The notes beneath the pieces were generated by a model. It had not been told where the DNA came from. It searched no databases and saw nothing but the letters and a program-made list of their open reading frames with translations. The translations under genes were made by a program, and so were the position numbers. Below are positions 8,308 through 17,759 of a stretch of 64,000 nt of DNA, piece by piece (position 1 is the first letter of the stretch; each line of letters starts with the position of its first letter). The DNA is from Niallia taxi (lineage in GTDB: Bacteria; Bacillota; Bacilli; Bacillales; Cytobacillaceae): positions 1 to 64,000 of the forward strand of contig NZ_RZTZ01000014.1 of the NCBI RefSeq assembly GCF_004005475.1, in the 5' to 3' direction.

Positions 8308-8639
8308 TTATATCTACTCCTTTATGTCCTGTTATATGTATTGTACTGAAAATATATGAAAAAATTATGAACGTTTAATAAAATTTTATAGATATTTACG
8401 TATTCCCGATTACAAGCCCGCAAAACTCCTTTTAGTCATTTTAACGCTTACAAATCATATTCTATTATAATAGAACAATTCCCTTTTTTTTTAGAAAAAA
8501 ACTCCAATAAAAAACTCTACAAAAAAAGACACTGAGTTGAACTTATATGAATTGGATAAGAATTTCAATAAAAATTAGCTCTTACATGTCAATAATGGTA
8601 TAATTTTATGGATATTGTATTTTGGAGGAAAAAATATAA
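8308..8639. other. Intergenic region with divergent promoters
   Basis: This 332-bp gap separates the 45-aa peptide from the divergent ABC-F gene. A 16-bp perfect palindrome, TTCTATTATAATAGAA, near 8459-8474 contains TATAAT in both directions. An extended -10 for the ABC-F gene lies at 8596-8604. No credible gene was found. Confidence 0.5.
8596..8604 (+). promoter_or_regulatory. Extended -10 promoter of the ABC-F gene
   Basis: TGG-TATAAT is a consensus extended -10 element 36 bases before the start codon. The -35 position (TTAGCT) is weak, as is common with extended -10 promoters. Confidence 0.55.
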
Positions 8640-10259
8640 ATGATAACAGTTAGCAATGTTGGTCTTCGATATGGCGATCGTAAATTATTTGAAGATGTTA
8701 ATATTAAATTCACACCAGGAAACTGCTATGGTTTGATTGGGGCTAATGGTGCCGGCAAATCAACTTTCCTAAAAATCCTTTCCGGTGAGCTTGAAGCTCA
8801 ATCTGGACACGTGTCACTTGGTCCAGGCGAACGACTTGCAATCTTGAAACAGAACCATTTTGAATACGAAGAGCATGAAGTGCTTCAAGTAGTTATTATG
8901 GGTCATACAAGACTGTATGAAGTAATGAAAGAAAAAGATGCCATTTACATGAAAGAAAATTTCTCTGATGAAGATGGTATGAAGGCTGCTGAGCTTGAGG
9001 GTGAGTTTGCAGAATTGAATGGTTGGGAAGCTGAATCAGAGGCTGCAATCCTTTTAAAGGGCTTAGGAATTAATGAGGATCTGCACTCTAAAAAGATGGC
9101 AGACATCAGCGGTTCTGAAAAAGTTAAGGTACTTCTTGCACAAGCACTATTTGGGCAACCAGATGTTCTATTACTCGATGAGCCTACTAACCACCTTGAC
9201 ATTGGGGCAATTCAATGGCTTGAGGAGTTCTTGATTAACTTTGAGAACACTGTAATTGTTGTTTCCCATGACAGACATTTCTTGAACAAGGTATGTACAC
9301 ATATTGCTGATTTAGATTACAGCAAAATTCAAATCTATGTTGGTAACTATGATTTCTGGTATGAATCAAGCCAATTAGCATCAAGAATGGCAAATGATGC
9401 AAACAAGAAAAAAGAAGAAAAAATTAAAGAGCTACAAAACTTTATTGCCCGCTTTAGTGCCAATGCGTCAAAATCAAAGCAGGCGACATCAAGAAAGAAA
9501 TTACTTGATAAAATTTCTCTAGATGATATTAAGCCATCTTCTAGAAAGTATCCATATGTAGCATTTACGCCTGAAAGAGAAATCGGTAACGATTTATTGC
9601 GTGTCGAAAATCTTACAAAAACGATTGATGGCGTAAAGGTTCTTGATAATATCAGCTTTATCATGAACAAGGATGATAAAATTGCTTTAGTTGGAAAAAA
9701 TGAGTTAGCTAAAACAACGCTTTTCCGTATTCTTATGGGAGAAATCGGGCCAGACAGCGGATCATTTAAATGGGGTATTACTACTTCACAAAGTTACTTC
9801 CCTGCTGAAAACTCGGAGTATTTCTCACGTAATGAGCAAACGCTTGTTGATTGGCTTCGTCAATATTCACCAAATGACCAAACAGAAAGCTTCTTACGAG
9901 GCTTCCTAGGCAGAATGCTATTCTCAGGTGAAGAAGTCTTGAAAAAACCTGAAGTTCTTTCCGGTGGAGAAAAAGTGCGCTGCATGCTATCTAAAATGAT
10001 GCTTAGCGGCTCAAACGTTCTACTCATGGACGAACCGACAAACCACTTGGATCTTGAATCCATCACAGCACTAAACAATGGCCTAATTAACTTTAAAGGC
10101 TCCCTGCTGTTCGCATCACATGACCATCAGTTTGTATCAACAATCGCAAACCGCATTTTCGAAATTACACCAAGCGGTTTAGTTGACAAACAAGTAACAT
10201 ATGATGAGTACTTGGAAGATACAAAGCTGCAAAAGCAAGTAGCTGACATGTATAAATAA
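8640..10259 (+). CDS. ABC-F family ATP-binding protein (YkpA/YbiT-like)
   Basis: A 539-residue soluble protein with two ABC ATPase domains and no membrane segment, as in ribosome-associated ABC-F translation factors. Domain 1 has Walker A G-A-N-G-A-G-K-S-T near 37-45, a signature S-G-S-E instead of S-G-G-E near 158, and D-E-P-T-N-H-L-D. A Lys-rich linker follows near 255-300. Domain 2 has L-S-G-G-E-K-V-R and D-E-P-T-N-H-L-D, but its Walker A reads G-K-N-E-L-A-K-T-T, with Ala replacing the last Gly. Length and layout match YkpA/YbiT. TTGGAGG lies upstream. A role in translation or stress is inferred from the family. Confidence 0.88.
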   Translation: MITVSNVGLRYGDRKLFEDVNIKFTPGNCYGLIGANGAGKSTFLKILSGELEAQSGHVSLGPGERLAILKQNHFEYEEHEVLQVVIMGHTRLYEVMKEKDAIYMKENFSDEDGMKAAELEGEFAELNGWEAESEAAILLKGLGINEDLHSKKMADISGSEKVKVLLAQALFGQPDVLLLDEPTNHLDIGAIQWLEEFLINFENTVIVVSHDRHFLNKVCTHIADLDYSKIQIYVGNYDFWYESSQLASRMANDANKKKEEKIKELQNFIARFSANASKSKQATSRKKLLDKISLDDIKPSSRKYPYVAFTPEREIGNDLLRVENLTKTIDGVKVLDNISFIMNKDDKIALVGKNELAKTTLFRILMGEIGPDSGSFKWGITTSQSYFPAENSEYFSRNEQTLVDWLRQYSPNDQTESFLRGFLGRMLFSGEEVLKKPEVLSGGEKVRCMLSKMMLSGSNVLLMDEPTNHLDLESITALNNGLINFKGSLLFASHDHQFVSTIANRIFEITPSGLVDKQVTYDEYLEDTKLQKQVADMYK

Positions 10260-10270
10260 TTGATTAATAA

Positions 10271-10300
10271 AAATGGTTCCTGCTTTGGCAGGAACCATTT
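10271..10300 (+). terminator. Intrinsic terminator of the ABC-F gene
   Basis: A 13-bp perfect stem (AAATGGTTCCTGC at 10271-10283, complement at 10288-10300) with a 4-base loop is followed by TTCATTT. Confidence 0.88.
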
Positions 10301-10415
10301 TTCATTTATCCACTTTCAATTTTTATCATGTATCCTTTAGATTGAAAAATTGTGGTATTATTTTCTTATTTCCCCTACAAATCTTGTTAAATGATCTTAA
10401 AGGAGTTTAAAATAA

Positions 10416-11123
10416 ATGAAAGAAAAAAACAAACAAAAACTGGGATCTTTTGTTGCTCTATTGATTGTTTTTGGCTTATGGCAAGTTCGCGAGTCAATTG
10501 TTAGTATTTCACCTATTTTCGAGAATACTATAATTTATCTTTTTTCCTCGCTATTCTTTGGTATCTTCATAGGCTTATTTGTTAGCAGCCTTATTCCTAA
10601 TAAGAAAAAACAAAATACTAGGAAAAATACATCAAGCAAAGATAAAACAAAACAAACCACAGCTTCTGCTAAAAAAGACACTAATAATACGCGAACTCAT
10701 TCACTATTACACAAAGACAGTGAAATATTGACGCTACCATTTAATGAATTAACATGGAGAGATTTCGAACGGTTATGTTACCTGTATTATAAAGCAAAAA
10801 GCACTAATCCTCGTGAAACATCCAATGGTGCAGATGGTGGAGTTGATTTAATAATATTTAATAAACATCATAAAACGGACATCGCCATTCAAATTAAACA
10901 TTATCAAAAAGGCAAACAAATAACAGTTAAGGAAATACGTGAACTAAACACTGCCAAGAGGAATCATAATTGCATACTTGCAGAATTTATCACAACATCA
11001 ACCTATACCAATGCCGCTTTAGCAGAAGCAAGTAAATTCAAAATCACTTGTAGGGATAAACATTGGGTAGAAAACAAAATACTCCGCTGGAGAGATGAAG
11101 CAGCTGCCAAAATAAGGAGCTGA
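10416..11123 (+). CDS. Membrane-anchored Mrr-like restriction endonuclease-fold protein
   Basis: A 235-residue protein. Two hydrophobic helices (about 12-30 and 40-60) are followed by a Lys/Thr/Ser-rich linker (65-95) and a C-terminal Mrr_cat-type nuclease domain (105-225). The PD-(D/E)xK core can be read as G-G-V-D-L near 142 and I-A-I-Q-I-K near 157, the D...QxK variant usual for Mrr. Such proteins cut modified or foreign DNA, or act as house-cleaning nucleases. Here the active domain would be tethered to the inner face of the membrane. AAAGGAG precedes the ATG. No methylase or other restriction gene is adjacent. Confidence 0.75.
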   Translation: MKEKNKQKLGSFVALLIVFGLWQVRESIVSISPIFENTIIYLFSSLFFGIFIGLFVSSLIPNKKKQNTRKNTSSKDKTKQTTASAKKDTNNTRTHSLLHKDSEILTLPFNELTWRDFERLCYLYYKAKSTNPRETSNGADGGVDLIIFNKHHKTDIAIQIKHYQKGKQITVKEIRELNTAKRNHNCILAEFITTSTYTNAALAEASKFKITCRDKHWVENKILRWRDEAAAKIRS

Positions 11124-11130
11124 CATCTTT

Positions 11131-11390
11131 AAAAGACTGGTATGACATAAGTATTTAAGTCTCATTCCAAACCGAACTATTTAATCGCTATAGGTTAATA
11201 ATAGTTTGGTTTTTTATGTTTTTCTGCTTAAAACAATAATTAGAAATCTTAGTGGAATGGAGCGGAGGTCACTCGACTACTAAGGGAAATAGAGGAAAAG
11301 CCGAGGAGGCTCATCTTCCTCCCCGCGGAAAGCGAGTGACCTCAGCGCAATGAAACGAACTGCTTTTAAATCCATACTTTATTAAACAAC
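11131..11390 (+). repeat. Dispersed intergenic repeat, copy A (partly deleted)
   Basis: This copy contains the AACCGAACTATT / AATAGTTTGGTT hairpin at 11168-11212, then the module TAGAAATCTTAGTGGAATGG and the GC-rich core with CCCCGCGGAAAGCGAGTGAC. It ends with GCGCAATGAAACGAACT near 11345-11361. It aligns with the reverse complement of copy B at 55315-55665 but lacks about 25 bases of the inner GC-rich stem and the right terminus. It fills most of the gap between the nuclease gene and the carboxypeptidase gene. The hairpin can act as a terminator. Confidence 0.8.
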
Positions 11391-11566
11391 TCCATGCTCC
11401 ATTGTCTCAAATTTACATAGGTTATTTTTTCGCAGCCCTTATTTTCTTCATATAATAATTTGAGGAATTTACTCTCGGTGTACCGCAACCCAAAACCTAA
11501 TACAAATTACCTACAAAAGCATCTACCATATTCTTAAAGTTAGACTATATCCCTTTGCAACTGACA

Positions 11567-12736
11567 TTACTCAGCGTGTCTCCGCCTTCTTTTATTCATA
11601 TAAACAGCTACCACAACAATAAGCAGTACAATCATGCCAATAGTCGTTTTCACAGCAACATTCCAGTTGTTAGATTCATCCACAGCTGTTTTGGTTTCAT
11701 TTACTGGCTGTATTTCTTGTGGGGTATTCTCCTTCAGCTGAATGGTTTGAATAGTGTCCCCTGCTTTTGACTGCACCTGCAGTTGGCCAGAAGAGGTAAT
11801 AACAGGATTACGGTTATCAATTGGCACAGTTAAAAGCTCTGTCTTAACAGTCTGAAATTCTTTACCACCCGTACTGAACTTCTTGCCAGGCGGCATAAAT
11901 TCGTTTTCAAAGCCATTGAACCCATAATCAAACATTGCTGCAGTATCTTCATAAACGTCTTTTTTCCAGTCTCCTTTTAAAACAATTGCAATCAGCTGCA
12001 GACCATTTTTCTCTGCAGATGTGGCAAGTGTTTGTTTAGACTGATCCACATAACCTGTTTTCCCGCCGTTTACACCGTCATAAGGCAGCTCACCCTTTAA
12101 CATGAGATGGTGCGTGACGAGTGTTGTATCCCATGATAAGCCCTCCCAGTTTAACTCCTTTGTTCCGAAGATAGACTGAAACTCTTTATTTTTTAACGCA
12201 TACTTTGTGATTAGTGCCATGTCATATGCTGTTGTATAATGATTTTCATCATATAGGCCACTTGGATTTGTAAAATGTGTCCCATTCACTTTAATTTCAT
12301 TTTTTAAATACTCATTGAAATTTTGTTCAAATTGCGCAGCACTTCCGTCCAAATATTCTGCTACTGCATCTGCAGCATCATTTCCTGAATTGATAAGCAT
12401 ACCATTTAGCAGCTTTTCTAGTGTGACCTTCTCTCCGCTTTCCAGATAAACACTTGTGCCCTCTTCCTCGGCAGCATGCTCACTAACTGAAACCACATCA
12501 TCTAATGAACCCTTCTCGATTGCGTAAATAGCAGTTGCTATCTTCGTAAGGCTTGCTGGGTACATTTTTTGATAGCCGTTTTTTTCATAAATAATTGCGC
12601 CTGTCTTCGCATCAAGCAAAAGTGCTGACTCTCCTTTTAAACCAAGCCTGTCTTCCTCTTTGTCTTTATCTGCTGCCTGTGCTGCTGCAGGAACGAGCAT
12701 CAACAGCAAAAAGAGAACGGCAGTTAATATCTTCAT
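11567..12736 (-). CDS. D-alanyl-D-alanine carboxypeptidase (peptidase S11, DacF-like)
   Basis: A 389-residue penicillin-binding protein that trims the terminal D-Ala from peptidoglycan stem peptides outside the cell. It has an N-terminal signal peptide (1-21, ending A-Q-A-A). The three active-site motifs are all present: S-L-T-K near 62-65, S-G-N near 116-118 and K-T-G near 223-225. A C-terminal beta domain follows near 275-350, then a membrane anchor near 358-378 and a basic tail, R-R-R-R. The length matches S11 enzymes such as DacF. TTAGGTGATT precedes the ATG. It is transcribed alone. Confidence 0.88.
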   Translation of the reverse strand: MKILTAVLFLLLMLVPAAAQAADKDKEEDRLGLKGESALLLDAKTGAIIYEKNGYQKMYPASLTKIATAIYAIEKGSLDDVVSVSEHAAEEEGTSVYLESGEKVTLEKLLNGMLINSGNDAADAVAEYLDGSAAQFEQNFNEYLKNEIKVNGTHFTNPSGLYDENHYTTAYDMALITKYALKNKEFQSIFGTKELNWEGLSWDTTLVTHHLMLKGELPYDGVNGGKTGYVDQSKQTLATSAEKNGLQLIAIVLKGDWKKDVYEDTAAMFDYGFNGFENEFMPPGKKFSTGGKEFQTVKTELLTVPIDNRNPVITSSGQLQVQSKAGDTIQTIQLKENTPQEIQPVNETKTAVDESNNWNVAVKTTIGMIVLLIVVVAVYMNKRRRRHAE

Positions 12737-13040
12737 TTGTTAATCACCTAATTTTCTATCTTCTTATAAACCAATGACTATTTTACCAGATTATCCCCCT
12801 GATTGCACAGCGATCATATGTTTCAATCATCCGTTATTTCTATTCTTAAATAATTTTATGTCCAAATTGTGAAATAAAGTCTTAGACAAAAAAGTAATGT
12901 ATTTAAACACAAATGCAGAACACTCACTTCGTATAAAGATCGAAATACAAAAAAACTGAACTATTAATCGATCATCGATAAAATAGTTCAGTTTTAACCT
13001 ACACTCCAATCCTTTTGTCCAAATCCACTTTAACAATCTT
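12737..13040. other. Intergenic region holding carboxypeptidase promoter and repeat copy C
   Basis: A 304-bp gap. The right half carries the hairpin end of the dispersed repeat. The left half should contain the promoter for the carboxypeptidase. No credible gene was seen; the 69-codon frame across the repeat has no ribosome site. Confidence 0.5.
12840..13030 (-). repeat. Dispersed intergenic repeat, copy C (remnant)
   Basis: AACTGAACTATT at about 12954-12965 pairs with AATAGTTCAGTT at about 12982-12993. This is the hairpin characteristic of the repeat family and nearly the same as in copy D. GGACAAAAGGATTGG, in minus orientation, matches the outer arm. The GC-rich core is absent. It lies downstream of the broken MutS-like gene and can serve as its terminator. 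Confidence 0.6.
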
Positions 13041-14657
13041 TTATTTGCTCTGTTCTGCTATTTTTTTCAGTGCATCATCATATACTTTTTTTGGAAAATT
13101 AGTAATCCGTAATAGTTCAATTGCATTTCTTGTGTTAGAGGCACCATCTTTTATTAAATAATCAAAATAAATTTCGTCATTGCTAATATATTCTCTAAAA
13201 TGATAATTAGTATATTTACTCGCAAGCATTTCTGTTAGTTCAATATCATGCGTTGCTGCCATTACTCTCGTTTGCTTACAATCATTTAAATAATTCAAGA
13301 CAGATTCAGCAGCAGCAATTCTCTCTACTGTATTGGTTCCTTTAAAAATTTCGTCTATAAACAAATAGAAGAATGATTATTTGTCTGTATTTACAGTATC
13401 AAAAATTCTTTTCAGCGCTATAATTTCACTTAAAAAATAGCTTTGGCCTTTCTCAATATCATCAGCCATTGCCATAGTGGAATATACTGGCCCTCTTGTT
13501 AAATTTATTTGTTTACTCGTACTTGTATTTAGAGCTTGAGAGAAAACGATATTTAGCGCGATTGTTTTCATAAAAGTCGATTTACCTGAAGCATTTGATC
13601 CAGTAAGGAGACAATTTTTATGAAAGGTAAAATCATTTCCAACAGGATTTTGCAGTAATGGGTGATAGGCTTCATGAATAACGAATGAGCCTTCACCATT
13701 AAATGTTGGTACACAATAGTATGGTAATGTTTTTCTCCATATTGCGATTGAGTAGAAAAAATCTAGTTCCGCTGTTTTCTTCCAAGCAAGCTCGTATAAA
13801 TCTTTATTATGATGTAATAAATGAATAATATAGTGAAAAATGAGATATTCAAGTAAAAATATTGCTTTTAATACTGTCAGTATATGGAGGATTATATTGG
13901 TTCCAGTCGTATCATCTTTTAACAGTAACACACTTATAAACGGAGCTTTTCTTAAATTGTTAGTTTTCTTTAAGAAGTCTGTGTCCTTATTTAGCTTTGC
14001 TATTTTTCTTGATGTGAGAATGATATGTATGCAATAAGACAAGCTTTCAAACTCTGCCTCGTTTTTTGAACGATTCATGTAAAACAAAAAGGAATTCACT
14101 AATGCGCTAGTGAAAAATAAGCTTAAACCAGCATGAAGGGATACTCCAATCAGACCGAGTCCCACTAAAGGAAGTATACTAAGTACCAAAAATAGTTTAT
14201 TTATTTTAACATCAGGATTTTCAAACATATGCTTAGAGGAATTAGTATATGGCGCTTTGCCCAATGCTGCTAAAATCAACGATAACTTAACCCTAAATGG
14301 ACTGTCACTGCTTATTTTCTCGATCATCTTCTCGTCCATTACATGCTGTTTGTGAGCTGCTTTCAATCTGAAATAGAGCATCTCTTCTCCAATTGATGTA
14401 AAGGCATAGTTGATATTATTAAATATTTTCGTCATGTTTAAGTCATTCCAGGTTATATCATCAATACCAGCATCATCATTGCTTTCTTTTATATTTTCAT
14501 AGAAAAATTTAAATGTTTCATGGTAATTTTCTCTATGATCTAATTTTTTGTTATGATCCCATAAAGTCAAAATTTGTTTTCTACGTTTATGAGAAAAATA
14601 CATATTAATAAGAACAGATATAGCAGTAATAATGATTATTATGACAAGGTAAATCAT
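13041..14657 (-). pseudogene. MutS-like membrane ATPase interrupted by an in-frame TAA
   Basis: The two minus-strand pieces (14657-13377, 426 codons; 13376-13041) are in the same frame and are separated only by a TAA at 13379-13377. Reading through gives a protein of about 538 residues. It has an N-terminal membrane helix (1-20), hydrophobic pairs near 145-190 and 255-290, and a C-terminal MutS_V ATPase. Walker A is G-S-N-A-S-G-K-S-T near 353. Walker B L-F-I-D-E-I lies just past the stop, followed by the A-T-H-D switch. Neither half alone could hydrolyse ATP. Membrane MutS homologues of this type occur in Firmicutes; their role is unclear. A CAA-to-TAA change would explain the stop. Confidence 0.8.
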
Positions 14658-14746
14658 GCTTTTCTCCTCTCTCTATTATTTGTTTACTAAAATATCATAT
14701 CTTAAAATACATATCATTTCCATTTAAGTTATATTTTGAAAATAAA

Positions 14747-14778
14747 AAAAGGAACTGAATCGACATTCAGTTCCTTTT
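14747..14778. terminator. Intrinsic terminator at the end of mprF
   Basis: A 14-bp perfect stem (AAAAGGAACTGAAT at 14747-14760, complement at 14765-14778) has a 4-base loop. It overlaps the last codons of mprF and is followed by T-rich sequence in the minus direction. Confidence 0.85.
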
Positions 14779-17301
14779 GCTTTTTGCAACAAGCATTGTA
14801 ACTTGTGCTGATGTGAATGGCAGGGAAGATTTTCTTCTATAGCCTAAATACTTAGGCTCCCATGTGTCACAATACTTGTTTTTAAAATTCTTTAAGCCTT
14901 GAAAATGATAAAAAACATGTCCATGCTTGAAAATCTGATCTGCAATCTTTTCACTCATAAATGAAAAGCGAGATAGGCTAAGATTGGACAATGGAGCCAT
15001 CCCTAAATTACAGCTGACAACTTCAGCTTCCTTCAAATATTCAAATGTGTGTAAATATAAGTAGTCCATAGATCCAGATGGTGAACCTGGCAAGCTTCTC
15101 ATTAAATCAATAGACACCATTTCTCTCAACTGGTAGGAAGGCATAAGTGACAGAAAGGAAATAATCTTCCCATTCGGATCCTTGACATATACAAGCCTGG
15201 AAGTATTTAAATAATCCTTATCAAAAAATCCTAATGAAAAGCCTTTTTCCTTTCTGCCTCCAAGCCATCTGTAGCTGATGTTTTCCAGCTCGTTTAAAAG
15301 CTGTGGGTCATGTTTTGGATAAGATACTTCAACGGTATAGCCTTCTTTATCAAATTTATTTTTTAATGCTCGATAATTTTTCATTTTTTTGCCTGACAAT
15401 GAAAATTCAGCTAGTTCCACATGTCCTTCTTCTCCGAGCTTGAAGAAGTCATAGCCATTAGCATGGAGAATCGGCAGCATATTCCGGCTTGTCTGATAAA
15501 AAACTGGTGTATAACCGTAAATATCAGCACTTTCATAAAGCTCCTCAACAGCCTTTACAAAGCTTTTTTCTTCCCCGACAGGATCTCCTAAAACAACGAG
15601 CTTATCTGCATATGTCTCGTAAATAAATAAAACGTCCTTATCTTTGTTCCAAAAAATATACTTATCATGCAGAAAGATTAGATGAGCTAATGTTGTTCCA
15701 TTATACTTTTCCAGATGGGAAAGTATTTCTGTCTCCGCCTCTTTTGAAGACAATTTCTGTAAGCTTTTTGGTTTCTTGATCCAATAACCAATAAGAATGA
15801 TAATTAGGGCGATAAAAAGTGCAACACAAGCACTTAAGAAAAGACTTTTTGCATCGTCTATAACATATGGCCGCATAAACCTCGGCACACTTGCGATACT
15901 AGTTGGCATATTTAAATACCCAAGTAGCAGATATCCAAAAGTAAAGAAGGAAATAACAACAATATCAAAAATAATTTTGCCCCATGTAAGCACAAAGCTC
16001 TCTCGATAGAATTTTCCTCGTGACAGCAAAAGTAAAATTAAAACAACTATAATAATAATTGCTTCCTCATAATCCAAGCCTTTTAGAAACGTCGTGACAG
16101 CCGCAATTGCCAAAACGAATAAAGTAAGATGGTATGTCCGTTTCTCTCTGTATTCGATACCTCTTGCTAGTCCAAGCAGCACAAGACCTGTCCCAACAGA
16201 AATGTGATGGGAGAAATTCATGACAGGCAGACTTATAATTCGTTCCGTAAATTGAAGCCTTTCTAATATCCCTGGAACCGCCCCTGAAATTAACAGAAGA
16301 ATTCCGGATAGAAACACTAGAATGGTTAAAAAGAAATGACTTACATTCTGTACAGCCACCCTTGGAATATTGCTCCAATATCTATTCCATTTCTTCCATA
16401 AATCTTGAATTAGCAAAATTAACCCCGTAAAGAACGGGATAAAGTAATAGCCTATTCTATATAAAAGAAGTACAACAAGCAGTTTTTCTGTGGATACTCC
16501 TAAGTATTCGAATCCCCATAAAAATACTAAATCAAATGCACCTATTCCCCCTGGAATCATACTTACTATTCCTGCTCCTACTGCAATAAGGAAAATCTTT
16601 AGGAAATCCCATCCTGACACAGGAAGGTCCACTAGGCACGCGAGCCAATACAAATAAAAATAGATGAAACTCCATTCTAAAATAGACGTAACTAGTAAGG
16701 ATAACCCTAATTTACGAGATTTAATAATCTTATGTAAATTGGTTTTTTTTATTTTATAACTGATAATAAGAATCGGAAGTATGGCAGACACAACTAATGT
16801 TGTGACCATAAGCCAGTGATGATTTTGAATCAACGGCATCCTCCAGCTGTCGTACAAAATCACCCAAGTAAGGAAGCTCACACCTGTCAAATAGAACATG
16901 GTAATAAAAGCGATTCCTTTTAACAGCTTTTTGTTATCCGATTCATATTCCTTATAAAAATAGGATCTTAAAGCAATTCCAATTAACCCTCCGAACCCAA
17001 GCAGATTTGAAAAGGAATTGCTAATAAGCGAATACTTTGTAAGTCGGGTCATTGGTATTTCTAAGCTTAAATATTTACTTAAGTAATAATCGTACATAAA
17101 CATTGGAGATAGTGCTACAAAACCCAAAATGATAATGAGTGCAAGCGTTCCATAACTCAATTTTTCCATGTATTTCAGCAATAGTCCGAAGTCGATTGTA
17201 ACGAACATGTCCCGGAATTCCATGGATACAAGCAAAAGCAAAGTTACCGGGAAAAGTATTTTCAGCAGCAGCATTATCCGGTCTTTTGTAATAAATGACA
17301 T
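14767..17301 (-). CDS. mprF: Bifunctional lysylphosphatidylglycerol flippase/synthetase MprF
   Basis: An 844-residue protein, the usual length of MprF. The N-terminal ~510 residues hold about 13-14 membrane helices (flippase). The C-terminal ~330 residues form the cytosolic GNAT-like transferase that moves Lys from Lys-tRNA to phosphatidylglycerol. The phrases V-L-G-D-P-V-G, R-W-L-G-G-R-K-E-K-G-F and M-D-Y-L-Y-L-H-T are typical of the synthase domain. The product lowers envelope negative charge and gives tolerance to cationic antimicrobial peptides. It is single-gene, with TTGAGGTG before the ATG. The 510-bp upstream gap shows no sensor operon. Confidence 0.93.
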   Translation of the reverse strand: MSFITKDRIMLLLKILFPVTLLLLVSMEFRDMFVTIDFGLLLKYMEKLSYGTLALIIILGFVALSPMFMYDYYLSKYLSLEIPMTRLTKYSLISNSFSNLLGFGGLIGIALRSYFYKEYESDNKKLLKGIAFITMFYLTGVSFLTWVILYDSWRMPLIQNHHWLMVTTLVVSAILPILIISYKIKKTNLHKIIKSRKLGLSLLVTSILEWSFIYFYLYWLACLVDLPVSGWDFLKIFLIAVGAGIVSMIPGGIGAFDLVFLWGFEYLGVSTEKLLVVLLLYRIGYYFIPFFTGLILLIQDLWKKWNRYWSNIPRVAVQNVSHFFLTILVFLSGILLLISGAVPGILERLQFTERIISLPVMNFSHHISVGTGLVLLGLARGIEYREKRTYHLTLFVLAIAAVTTFLKGLDYEEAIIIIVVLILLLLSRGKFYRESFVLTWGKIIFDIVVISFFTFGYLLLGYLNMPTSIASVPRFMRPYVIDDAKSLFLSACVALFIALIIILIGYWIKKPKSLQKLSSKEAETEILSHLEKYNGTTLAHLIFLHDKYIFWNKDKDVLFIYETYADKLVVLGDPVGEEKSFVKAVEELYESADIYGYTPVFYQTSRNMLPILHANGYDFFKLGEEGHVELAEFSLSGKKMKNYRALKNKFDKEGYTVEVSYPKHDPQLLNELENISYRWLGGRKEKGFSLGFFDKDYLNTSRLVYVKDPNGKIISFLSLMPSYQLREMVSIDLMRSLPGSPSGSMDYLYLHTFEYLKEAEVVSCNLGMAPLSNLSLSRFSFMSEKIADQIFKHGHVFYHFQGLKNFKNKYCDTWEPKYLGYRRKSSLPFTSAQVTMLVAKSKRN

Positions 17302-17726
17302 TAAAACACCTCAAGATGATTTTTTCCGTTTCATAAAACATAATAAAGCAAACCTACAGTATGTACCATTTTCATTAAAACACTCTAAATAGGAGCTAAT
17401 ATTGAAAGGAGTAAAAAAATATATTCTCTCTTATCATATCTTAAAATTCGCAAAGCGGAAAATAAAAATTAACTTTTTTACATGCTTTTACCATTAATAA
17501 ATTTATTATGCTCTTTTGACAAAAAACTAATCGGTTGTATTTTTTATAAATACAGACTAGCCATTTTTATTAAACTATTATATAACAGTTTGACAAACAA
17601 CCACTTGTTATACCCTTCTCCTTTTGCCTTTCACTACAAATTTTTCGTTCCTTTCTCCCTTTCAACACCTGATATAAAGGGAGTTCACACTTTATTCACA
17701 GAATTGCCTTAACTTATACATAATTA

Positions 17727-17742
17727 TGTGAAATAAATCACA
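17727..17742 (+). promoter_or_regulatory. FNR/CRP-family (or Rex-like) operator of pflBA
   Basis: TGTGA-AATAAA-TCACA is a perfect 5-6-5 inverted repeat that equals the Fnr consensus. The flanks are A and T, so it also comes close to the Rex consensus TTGTGA-N6-TCACAA. It lies 70 bases before the pflB start, consistent with oxygen or redox control of pyruvate formate-lyase. Confidence 0.7.
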
Positions 17743-17750
17743 TTAAAATC

Positions 17751-17759
17751 TGTTATATT
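17751..17759 (+). promoter_or_regulatory. Candidate -10 of pflB
   Basis: TGT-TATATT is an extended -10-like element. Its start is 19.5 bases from the palindrome centre, closer than a standard -41.5 activator site would give. Either a different -10 is used or the factor acts differently. Confidence 0.35.

Noticed and set aside
12827-13036. 69-codon minus-strand ORF
   Set aside because: It lies within repeat copy C and includes the hairpin arms; no start signal.
17482-17712. 76-codon plus-strand ORF in the pflB upstream region
   Set aside because: Low-complexity, Phe/Leu/Ser-rich composition typical of AT-rich intergenic DNA, and no ribosome site.
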